In this document: positions 56,293 through 64,000 of the stretch, piece by piece
Position numbering within the stretch: position 1 is the first letter of the stretch
Layout of the letters: each line of letters begins with the position of its first letter
Source of the DNA: Deltaproteobacteria bacterium
GTDB lineage: Bacteria > Myxococcota > B64-G9
Direction of reading: 5' to 3'
Assembly: GCA_019307065.1 (NCBI GenBank)
Contig: JAFDKH010000002.1
Coordinates: 1-64,000 of the forward strand
DNA length: 64,000 nt
Notes under the pieces: model-generated
Databases searched by the model: none
Told to the model about the DNA's origin: nothing
Seen by the model: the letters and a program-made list of their open reading frames with translations, nothing else
Position numbers and translations under genes: made by a program

Positions 56293-57771
56293 ATGGGAAA
56301 GTTCATACTGGCCATCGATCAAGGCACGACTGGATCCACCGCGGCCCTGTTCGACACAAGCGGAAATATGCAGGCCAAGGTGAATAAGGAATTCCGGCAG
56401 ATCTTTCCAAAACCCGGTTGGGTCGAACACGACCTCGACGACATCTGGAAATCGGTGACCGACAGCATCCAGGCTGTCTTAACCAGTTGTGCAGCCAGCG
56501 GCCAGGACATTGTCGCGATCGGGATTACCAACCAGCGCGAAACCACCGCAGTTTGGGATTTCAAAACCGGTCAGGCGGTTCACAATGCGATTGTCTGGCA
56601 ATGCCGCCGAACGGCCGATTATTGCGCCAAGTTAAAACAAGCCGGGCACGAACCGCTTTTTCGTCAACGCACCGGCCTGGTTCTAGACCCTTATTTCTCG
56701 GGGACCAAGTTGCGCTGGCTGCTGGACAATGTCGCCGGCCTGAACGATCCGGCCCAGCGCGGCGACGTTCGTTTCGGCACTATCGATAGCTACTTAGTCT
56801 ACCGGCTGACCGGGCGTCAGGCGCATATTACCGATGTGTCCAACGCTTCGCGGACTCTGCTGATGAACCTCGACGACCTGGCCTGGGATGATCAACTGCT
56901 CGGTATTCTGGGCATCCCCAAAGCGATGCTGCCCGAGATCAGATCTTCGTCGGAGAAATACGGCACAACCCGCCAGGTACCCGGGTTGCCGGACGGCATC
57001 CCGATTTGCGGAATTGCCGGCGATCAGCAAGCCGCTCTTTTCGGCCAGGCCTGCTTCGATTGCGGACAGGTCAAATGCACCTACGGGACCGGAGCTTTTG
57101 TTCTGATGAACACCGGCCAGCGCGCCGTACGCAGTACCCGCGGCTTGCTTACTACGGTCGGCTGGAAAATCGACAACGAAGTCGTATACGCCCTGGAGGG
57201 CAGCGTCTTCATCGCCGGAGCCGCAGTTCAATGGTTGCGCGACGGGCTGGGGATTCTGAACGACTCAGCCGATATCGCCAGCCTGGCCAGCCAGGTCGAA
57301 TCTTCCGATGGGGTTGTCTTCGTGCCGGCCCTGGTTGGCCTCGGGGCCCCGCGCTGGAATCCCGAAGCCCGGGGCATTATCTCGGGCATCACCCGCGGGA
57401 CGACTACGGCCCACCTGTGCCGTGCGACCCTTGAAGGAATCGCCTTCCAGGTACGCGATGTGGTCGAAACCATGCGGCAAGATGCCGAAGACGAGTTGGC
57501 CTTTTTGCGAGTCGACGGTGGAGCAGCCGCCAACGATCTTCTGCTTCAGTTTCAGTCTGACATTCTCGGCGTCGAGATTCACAGACCCAAGATTCTCGAA
57601 ACGACTGCCCTGGGTGCCGCTCTGCTGGCCGGCCTGGCGGCCGGGGTCTTCAATGATCGCGACGAGATCTGTAACAAATGGCAAAGAGAACGACTTTTCA
57701 AACCTGAAATGGACGCTAAACACGTCGCCAGTCACCTCTCGCGCTGGGAGGCGGCCGTGGCCAAGACCTGA
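56293..57771 (+). CDS. glpK: Glycerol kinase
   Basis: ILAIDQGTTGSTAALFD, GITNQRETTAVWD, YGTGAFVLMNTG, VDGGAAANDLLLQFQSDILG. Confidence 0.95.
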   Translation: MGKFILAIDQGTTGSTAALFDTSGNMQAKVNKEFRQIFPKPGWVEHDLDDIWKSVTDSIQAVLTSCAASGQDIVAIGITNQRETTAVWDFKTGQAVHNAIVWQCRRTADYCAKLKQAGHEPLFRQRTGLVLDPYFSGTKLRWLLDNVAGLNDPAQRGDVRFGTIDSYLVYRLTGRQAHITDVSNASRTLLMNLDDLAWDDQLLGILGIPKAMLPEIRSSSEKYGTTRQVPGLPDGIPICGIAGDQQAALFGQACFDCGQVKCTYGTGAFVLMNTGQRAVRSTRGLLTTVGWKIDNEVVYALEGSVFIAGAAVQWLRDGLGILNDSADIASLASQVESSDGVVFVPALVGLGAPRWNPEARGIISGITRGTTTAHLCRATLEGIAFQVRDVVETMRQDAEDELAFLRVDGGAAANDLLLQFQSDILGVEIHRPKILETTALGAALLAGLAAGVFNDRDEICNKWQRERLFKPEMDAKHVASHLSRWEAAVAKT

Positions 57772-57788
57772 TCGGACGGTTCGCGACC

Positions 57789-59519
57789 ATGCCGAATGGG
57801 ATGTTTGAACCTCAGGCATTCGGAAAATACGTACTGACCGACAGGATCGGCGCCGGCGGAATGGCCGAGATTTTTCGGGCGACCGCTTTCGGCGTCGAAG
57901 GCTTTACCAAAGAAGTCTGCATCAAACGCATCCTGCCGAATCTGACCATCGATGAAACTTTTATCAAGATGTTTATCACTGAAGCCAAAATTTCGGTCAG
58001 CCTGCATCACGCCAACATTGTGCAAGTCTTCGATTTGGGCAGAATCGGCGAGCATTATTTCATCGCCATGGAATTGGTTCGCGGTCGCGATCTGCTTCAG
58101 ATTATCAATCGCTGCCGGACGTTGAAGAGACGCCTGCCGGTGCCGATTTCCCTGTATTTAATTTCACAGGTATGCAACGGCCTCGAATATGCTCATCGGG
58201 TCAAGGTCGAGGGCCGCCCGGCCGGAATTATTCATCGCGACGTGAGCCCGTCCAATATCATGGTCTCCTGGGAAGGCGACGTCAAAGTCGCCGACTTCGG
58301 GATCGCCAAGGCTTCGCATAAAGACGAAAAAACCGCGACCGGCACGATGAAAGGCAAATACGGGTACATGTCACCCGAACAAGTCCTCGGCGAATCAATT
58401 GATCATCGCTCGGACATCTTTGCAACCGGGATACTCTTGTACGAGTCACTGGTAGCCAAACGATTATTCAAAGGTGACACCGATCTCGAAACTCTAGAGA
58501 AAGTAAGGGCCGCGCTGGTCCCGTCACCGCCCTCGGCGACCAACAAAAAAGTGCCGGTCGAAGTCGACCAACTAGTCTACAAAGCGCTCGCGCTCAAACG
58601 CGAAGATCGTTTCCAAAACGCCGGCGAATTTCACGACGCGATCAATGACCGGCTCTATACCAGCGGCACCCGGATGGATTCAAAAATCTTAGCGACTTTC
58701 ATGCAAAAACTCTTCGCCAAAGAGATCGAAGAAGAAGACAGACTCGAAAAAGAACGCAGTCGCCCGGATATTTCCTTGACCGATATACCGGCATTGCAGG
58801 AGGGGTCCGGCTACGGCACGCCAACTCCGCCAGCGGGACCGCTGACCCGCAAGGACCTTCCGGGCGATATGACTCACCCGCCCCGGAAGAAACCGATGTC
58901 TTCTTTTACAATTGGGCTGATCGGGACAACGTCGATCCTGCTAGTGGCGGCCGCGGTTGTGCTGTTTTACTGGCTGTCCAATAAAACCGAAACGGTAGTC
59001 GCACCAAGGTCGGACGCCGGCCAGACCGAGCCAGTTCGCCCGCCCCCAAAACGCCTGGGCACTTTATCGATCTCATCCCAGCCCAACGGCGCGGCGATAA
59101 CGCTAAACGACAAGCCGACCGGCAAAACTACTCCGGCCACGCTCGAAGGGTTCGATCGAGAAAAGATCCACTCTTTAAAGCTGACTCTGGACAAGTACAA
59201 GCCCTGGACCAAGCAGGTCAGTTTCGGCAAGGTCGAGATGATCGCCCTCGAACCGCAGCTGATCAAAAAGCCCAAGAAACCGCCGCCCCCGCCACCCAGG
59301 CCGAGGTACGGCTACCTGAATATCAATGCCGTGCCGGTCTGGGCCTACGTCTATATCAACGGCAAGAAACAACCCCGCCCGACGCCGATCTACAAGCTCA
59401 AACTCAAACCGGGCACCTACGAGATTCGCCTGGTCAACCCCAAGCTGAAATTGTCCAAGACCAAAAAGGTCACCATCAAAAAAGGCAAGTCGGTCGATCT
59501 AGTGGTTAAGATGAAGTAG
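57789..59519 (+). CDS. Serine/threonine protein kinase with single TM segment and PEGA-like domains
   Basis: IGAGGMAEIFRA, IIHRDVSPSNIM, VADFGIAKA, YMSPEQVLG; TIGLIGTTSILLVAAAVVLFYWL; LGTLSISSQPNGAAITLNDKPTGKTTP. Confidence 0.92.
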   Translation: MPNGMFEPQAFGKYVLTDRIGAGGMAEIFRATAFGVEGFTKEVCIKRILPNLTIDETFIKMFITEAKISVSLHHANIVQVFDLGRIGEHYFIAMELVRGRDLLQIINRCRTLKRRLPVPISLYLISQVCNGLEYAHRVKVEGRPAGIIHRDVSPSNIMVSWEGDVKVADFGIAKASHKDEKTATGTMKGKYGYMSPEQVLGESIDHRSDIFATGILLYESLVAKRLFKGDTDLETLEKVRAALVPSPPSATNKKVPVEVDQLVYKALALKREDRFQNAGEFHDAINDRLYTSGTRMDSKILATFMQKLFAKEIEEEDRLEKERSRPDISLTDIPALQEGSGYGTPTPPAGPLTRKDLPGDMTHPPRKKPMSSFTIGLIGTTSILLVAAAVVLFYWLSNKTETVVAPRSDAGQTEPVRPPPKRLGTLSISSQPNGAAITLNDKPTGKTTPATLEGFDREKIHSLKLTLDKYKPWTKQVSFGKVEMIALEPQLIKKPKKPPPPPPRPRYGYLNINAVPVWAYVYINGKKQPRPTPIYKLKLKPGTYEIRLVNPKLKLSKTKKVTIKKGKSVDLVVKMK

Positions 59520-59524
59520 GACAC

Positions 59525-60799
59525 CTACCGGTAAGCCTGAACCTGGATACCGCTGTCTCTTTGAAGCAGAAGAATCGTTCCGGCGGTCGCTCCGGCGGCC
59601 ACTACCCCGACCGTGGTCCAGAACCACCAGCTTTTGTACCAGGCGGTCGAACCGTTGGGCGGCGGGGGTGGTGGTGGGTGTCCCGTTCCGCCCCCGATGA
59701 TATCCGGATGCTTGATTACTCTGACGAAAGTTTTTTCCTCGGGGACCGTCCGGTCGCCGCCGATCCAGCGCGCGACTCGATCGGCCGCTATGCCTAACTT
59801 GCCGGCATCGGCCGCAAAAATACCCAGCGGGCTGACTTCGGCCGAGCCGGATTCATATATCCCCAGCTCCATCATCGTCGAACCACCCAGGTGAGAAATC
59901 GAAACCAGCAAGAGCCAATCGGTTTTGAGTTCGCCGGTTAATTTCGATGCATCATCGATCCGGGTTTTTCCGATTCCGGCCTGGGCCATGCGATTACGCA
60001 AGTGAACCCAGCTGATCCGCTGGCCGTCTTGCAGAAAGACTTCGCGCTTCTGCAGCCCGCCGGGCTTGAGACGCAGAACTCCGAACCAGGTCTTGTAGCC
60101 GTCGAGTACCATCGAAAAGTAATGCTCGCCGGGATAAACCCCCGGAATGGTGACCGGCGAGTAGCCGACCGCCCGGCCGTTCATCAGAACCCGCGCCCCG
60201 GCTGGTTTGGAGATCAGTGAAATCGACCCCTTCATCGATGTCATCAAACGCTCACGAACTTTTGAAAACCGCTCGACCACCATCGGGTTGACCGTGTTCT
60301 CGTCCAGCTTGCGTTGCGGGTTGAGCAGCAAAACCATACCGTACTCGCGGGCGGCCCGCTTGGCCTTGCCGAGAGCCTGGTAAGTCATACCCAGCATCAA
60401 GTGGGCTTGTTCGAGTTCGGAAAGCCCCGGCAAACTTGGAAAGATAGCTCGTAAAATCCTGAGGGCTGCCGAGAATTCCTTGATCGCCCTCTTGGGTTTC
60501 AGGCGCGCATAGTATTCCTGGCCCTTTTTCAGGCGCTGGCTGGCCCGCGCAGCCAAGGGCCCCGAAGCCGTGTCGGGCGGTTCTTCGAAGACCTTAGAGA
60601 CCTGACTGCCTGGTAAACTGCTCTGGCCGGGTCGGGCCTGCAGGGCCGACCGTAAGGACTCTAAGATTTTCAGATCTTGTTCGCGCCAACTTGGATCCGG
60701 CGCGGGGGTGACTTCAACCACAGCCACGGACGGCTCGGCCGCCTGAACCGCCAGGCTGGTAATCATAAGAATCGAAAATGCCAGGGCTGCTCTTTGCAC
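59525..60799 (-). CDS. PEGA-domain exported protein with TPR-like region and C-terminal TM
   Basis: GSISLISKPAGARVLMNGRAVGYSPVTIPGVYPGEHYFSMVLDGYKTW; PPPPPPP then WWFWTTVGVVAAGATAGTILLL. Confidence 0.78.
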   Translation of the reverse strand: MQRAALAFSILMITSLAVQAAEPSVAVVEVTPAPDPSWREQDLKILESLRSALQARPGQSSLPGSQVSKVFEEPPDTASGPLAARASQRLKKGQEYYARLKPKRAIKEFSAALRILRAIFPSLPGLSELEQAHLMLGMTYQALGKAKRAAREYGMVLLLNPQRKLDENTVNPMVVERFSKVRERLMTSMKGSISLISKPAGARVLMNGRAVGYSPVTIPGVYPGEHYFSMVLDGYKTWFGVLRLKPGGLQKREVFLQDGQRISWVHLRNRMAQAGIGKTRIDDASKLTGELKTDWLLLVSISHLGGSTMMELGIYESGSAEVSPLGIFAADAGKLGIAADRVARWIGGDRTVPEEKTFVRVIKHPDIIGGGTGHPPPPPPPNGSTAWYKSWWFWTTVGVVAAGATAGTILLLQRDSGIQVQAYR

Positions 60800-60805
60800 T
60801 TGTAA

Positions 60806-62266
60806 TCACTCCACCGAAAACAATCTAAGTTCCGACCAATCGTCGGGAACCAGTTCAACCGAATCCGACCAGCTGGTCGTGCCGGTCAGGCCTTCATCTT
60901 CGTCGACAACCCGAATCTCCAATCCAAAAAACCACCCACGCTGCGGTAGTTGCGAATTCAACTGCAAGTCGGCCCAGGGGATCACCACCTCGATCTGATA
61001 ACCATCGGATGTGGTCGTACCGGAAACCGTGCCGGTGAAACCGAAATGAATGGTTTCGAGCGCATTCGGGTCCCAACCTCCGGCGTAGGTCTTCGACCCG
61101 CCGACGCTGGCGGTCACTCGCAAAAACGGGATCGACTCTAGGATCGTCGGCACCCCGTTGTCCAGATCGAGCCAGAACTCCACCCGGTCGGCGCCGGCCA
61201 GGTCGTCATTGTTGGCCTGGGTGCGAACATCGTCGTCGGGAACATTAACCTCGAGAGTCAGCCCGGCTTGGTCCCATTTTCCGCTTATTTGGACCAAACC
61301 GTCCGAGCCAGGAAACGTCCTGGTCGGTCCGTTCTGTTCGAGAACATCCAGCAGATCGACTCCCAGGACCAGATCGCCGTAATCCTCGAGCAAGGGCTCT
61401 TCCCCCTGGCGGCGGGGGTCGAAACACCAGGTGGCCAGGGCCGGATTTTCTGCGGCGTCTCTGTCGTAGACTCGCAGATCAAAAGGAACGCGCAGGTTCT
61501 TGCGCCGCTCACTGAGCGGCAAGACAATTTCGACCTGATATCCGCCGCTGACGATCTCGACTTCACCGGCCGTGACTGAGATGGGCACCTCGAAGCGCCC
61601 GTCGGCCCCGGCGGTTACGACAATATCTTCAAGATAGATGCGTACGGCATCACCGTTAATTATTTGTTCTTCTAAAGCCGCCGCCACGACCTGGTCGTCT
61701 CTGACCCTGATCTTAAGTAGCAAGTCGTTGGCCTGGTAAATGGCGGTAACCAGGCCGGTCAGATCGGCTGGCCCGTCGATCGCCCCGCTTTCGAGATTGC
61801 GATCATCGATAAAGAGCGATGGAGCGTGATCGGCGAAAGGATCTTCCAAAGTGCGATCCTGTAAGGGAATCCGGCGGGCCACGCCCGTATTGGTCTGAGA
61901 AAAAGGAATCGTAATAGTTTGATCGATCCCCGAAACGATTGTCAGCGGCGGACCGAAACCGGCCGCGACCGGTCGTCCGAGGCTGTTGATTCCGAGTACG
62001 AACGGAGCGCCCTGCCAATCGCCGTTGATCAGGCCCGGGCCGAAACTGGCATTCGGGGACGAGTCGCCGAATGATGAAAATACTCCAATTGAATCGACCA
62101 CGCCGATTTCGACTTTATCCACCAGGACGAACGGGTCCTGGTTGGGGTTGCGGCCCTCGTGCGGCGGAACCAGCAGCAGGCGCAGGTTGCCCTGAACTTG
62201 TTCACCGCAGCCGCCAACCAGCAATGTCACAGCCGCCAGCCAGCCGACAGCCCGAGCGGTCTTCAT
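60806..62266 (-). CDS. Lipoprotein with CBM9/DOMON-like sugar-binding-type domains
   Basis: Lipobox LLVGGC; SGKWDQAGLTLEVNVPDDDVRTQANNDDLAGADRVEFWLDLDNG; DGYQIEVVIPWADLQL. Confidence 0.72.
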   Translation of the reverse strand: MKTARAVGWLAAVTLLVGGCGEQVQGNLRLLLVPPHEGRNPNQDPFVLVDKVEIGVVDSIGVFSSFGDSSPNASFGPGLINGDWQGAPFVLGINSLGRPVAAGFGPPLTIVSGIDQTITIPFSQTNTGVARRIPLQDRTLEDPFADHAPSLFIDDRNLESGAIDGPADLTGLVTAIYQANDLLLKIRVRDDQVVAAALEEQIINGDAVRIYLEDIVVTAGADGRFEVPISVTAGEVEIVSGGYQVEIVLPLSERRKNLRVPFDLRVYDRDAAENPALATWCFDPRRQGEEPLLEDYGDLVLGVDLLDVLEQNGPTRTFPGSDGLVQISGKWDQAGLTLEVNVPDDDVRTQANNDDLAGADRVEFWLDLDNGVPTILESIPFLRVTASVGGSKTYAGGWDPNALETIHFGFTGTVSGTTTSDGYQIEVVIPWADLQLNSQLPQRGWFFGLEIRVVDEDEGLTGTTSWSDSVELVPDDWSELRLFSVE

Positions 62267-64000
62267 TTTCGTTTTCGTAACGATTTAATTATCCCTATCA
62301 CCAAGATAAACAATAATGAACTCTGTCCGGCACTCGAACTGCAGCCGCAGCCGGCAGCTACAGTGGTTACCTGCACTTCGGTATAATCCGGGTCACTGTC
62401 GTAGGCCCCGTCATTGACTACCAGCCTGAAAACATAGACCCCTTCGCGCGCGGGAGTGAACTGCGGCCCGGCGGTTGTCGAACCTGCCAGGGCGACTTCG
62501 ACCGGACCGGAAGTCTGATTCCACATGAAAGTCAGTTCGTCTCCATTCGGATCGCGGCTTTGGCTGCCGTCCAGAGTTACCAGACTCTGAGGCTTGACCA
62601 CCTGGGTCGGGCCGGCTTCGGCCACCGGCGGCACCTGGCCGATATCGCCCCCAGCGTCTGTTATTCCACCGTCGCGATCGCCGCCGTCCGGTCCGCCGTC
62701 AGTTTCGACCAAGGCACATTTATCTCCCTGACAGCTGCCCGATTCACACTCCTGACTGTTACCGGTCACACACTCGCCCTGGCCGTTGCAGGTCGAAGCA
62801 ACCGTGAAAACCCCAGCCGTACAACTGGCATCAGCACAGACAGTGCCGGCCTGGGCAAATTCGCAAGCGCCCTCGCCGTCACAAGCGCCGGTGATTCCGC
62901 AGATATCCACAGCCGGCTCGCAATCATCGGACGGGTCGGTCCCGGCTCTTACGAAAATGCAAACACCCAGAGCCGAGGGATCATTGCAAACCTGGCAGAC
63001 GTTGGCGCAGTCCGAGTTACAGCAAACACCATCGACGCAGGCCCAACCAGTGCAGTCGCCGGCATCAAGGCAGGCGTCGCCCAGACCACTGCCGGCTTCA
63101 CAGACTCCCGCCGGACAGAAATAACCCGTCCAGCAGTCGGCATCCTCGACGCAAGCCTGGGCACAAACTCCGGGCTGCTCGGCCCGATATGGAAAACAGG
63201 AGACACAGGCCGTTGAGCAACCACCCACGAAACCCGACTCGCAGGTTTCGGCCGGGCGCACTCCACTGTCAGCCCCTCCACCGGCGTCACAAACGTCGGC
63301 CGCGCCACAAACATTCTCCGGACCCCAGCCATCGCGACCTCCCAGACATATCCGGAACCATTCGTCGTTGTTGCACAAGCGATAACCGGGCGAATAAATC
63401 GAACCCAGGGCTACGCAAGCCGATTCGTCGCTGGCACAGTACTCATCGGTTTCACTCCAGGAGTCTTCGAAACAATAACCCCCCAGACAGGCCGGATCTT
63501 TCTCCAGACCGGTATGCACCACGTCGGCGCAAGATTCCCCGTCGGCTAAATCAATTTGGCAGCTGCCTCCGGCTGCACAGAAACCCAATGGATCACAATC
63601 AGGGTGAGTCAAGCAAGTGTTGATGCAGCTGTCCGCCTCACAGCGGCCCGGCCGGCAATCTGTGTCAGTGTCTTCTAAGCAATCGCCGGCGCCGTTGCAG
63701 ATCGCGCCGCCTTTGAGAATATTACCCTCGCAATGGGCCTGCCCGCAGATCGTCTCGGCTTCCCAGCGCAAGCAACTCCCGTGCCCGTCACAATCGCCGG
63801 TCGTCGAACAAGTTATCTCGGGCAGGGCCTGGCAATCACCATCCGGATCCTCGCCTTCATCCACCATGGTGCAGAAACCCTCGTGTCCGGGAAGATTGCA
63901 GGCCCGGCAAGCGCCCTGGCATGAATCATTGCAGCAAACACCGTCGATGCACGTCCCGGCGCTGCTACAATCATCCTGACTATCGCATGGGTCGCCGATG
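62263..64000 (-). CDS. Cys-rich repeat protein with PKD-like domain and MYXO-CTERM-like tail (5' end beyond the window)
   Basis: Frame stays open from the listed Met at 63867 to the window edge (IGDPCDSQDDCSSAGTCIDGVCCNDSCQGACRAC…); PKD-like VPPVAEAGPTQVVKPQSLVTLDGSQSRDPNGDELTFMW; tail GCGCSSSAGQ-TM-KSLRKRK. Confidence 0.85.
   Translation of the reverse strand, partial: IGDPCDSQDDCSSAGTCIDGVCCNDSCQGACRACNLPGHEGFCTMVDEGEDPDGDCQALPEITCSTTGDCDGHGSCLRWEAETICGQAHCEGNILKGGAICNGAGDCLEDTDTDCRPGRCEADSCINTCLTHPDCDPLGFCAAGGSCQIDLADGESCADVVHTGLEKDPACLGGYCFEDSWSETDEYCASDESACVALGSIYSPGYRLCNNDEWFRICLGGRDGWGPENVCGAADVCDAGGGADSGVRPAETCESGFVGGCSTACVSCFPYRAEQPGVCAQACVEDADCWTGYFCPAGVCEAGSGLGDACLDAGDCTGWACVDGVCCNSDCANVCQVCNDPSALGVCIFVRAGTDPSDDCEPAVDICGITGACDGEGACEFAQAGTVCADASCTAGVFTVASTCNGQGECVTGNSQECESGSCQGDKCALVETDGGPDGGDRDGGITDAGGDIGQVPPVAEAGPTQVVKPQSLVTLDGSQSRDPNGDELTFMWNQTSGPVEVALAGSTTAGPQFTPAREGVYVFRLVVNDGAYDSDPDYTEVQVTTVAAGCGCSSSAGQSSLLFILVIGIIKSLRKRK

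Overview
The window is gene-dense and looks like a deltaproteobacterial/Myxococcota-type chromosome; that lineage is inferred from protein style, not tested. About 50 protein genes and one tRNA-Gln are supported.

Left half (about 2-30 kb): an anaerobic aromatic/alicyclic acyl-CoA metabolic island. It has benzoate-CoA-ligase-like and other acyl-CoA synthetases and an ADP-forming acyl-CoA synthetase. It also has ONE BcrB/C-HgdB-like Fe-S protein with ONE ATP-dependent activator, and a 3-hydroxyacyl-CoA dehydrogenase/enoyl-CoA hydratase fusion. A second operon resembles 6-hydroxycyclohex-1-ene-carbonyl-CoA dehydrogenase (Had) and cyclohexadiene-carbonyl-CoA hydratase (Dch), with DUF35/thiolase, SDR, a second thiolase and a free-standing E2-type acyltransferase. 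A three-subunit molybdenum hydroxylase operon follows, preceded by a six-copy 9-bp repeat array.

Right half (about 30-64 kb): envelope and secreted proteins (OmpA-like, gingipain-like C25 peptidase, PI-PLC-like, Slt, PGRP amidase, Ig/beta-barrel fusion, Cys-rich protein), a PEGA Ser/Thr kinase, and two proteins with MYXO-CTERM-like tails.

The observations I rate highest are: (1) the single-pair ATP-dependent Fe-S reductase in an aromatic-type locus; (2) a DUF1016-N/SNase fusion in an AT-rich patch; (3) a metallophosphoesterase flanked by a ~53-bp direct duplication of a neighbouring gene's 3' end; (4) the 9-bp array; (5) a strong sigma-54-like promoter with upstream palindromes in front of a PGRP amidase. 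All family calls come from reading protein motifs; no database search was run.
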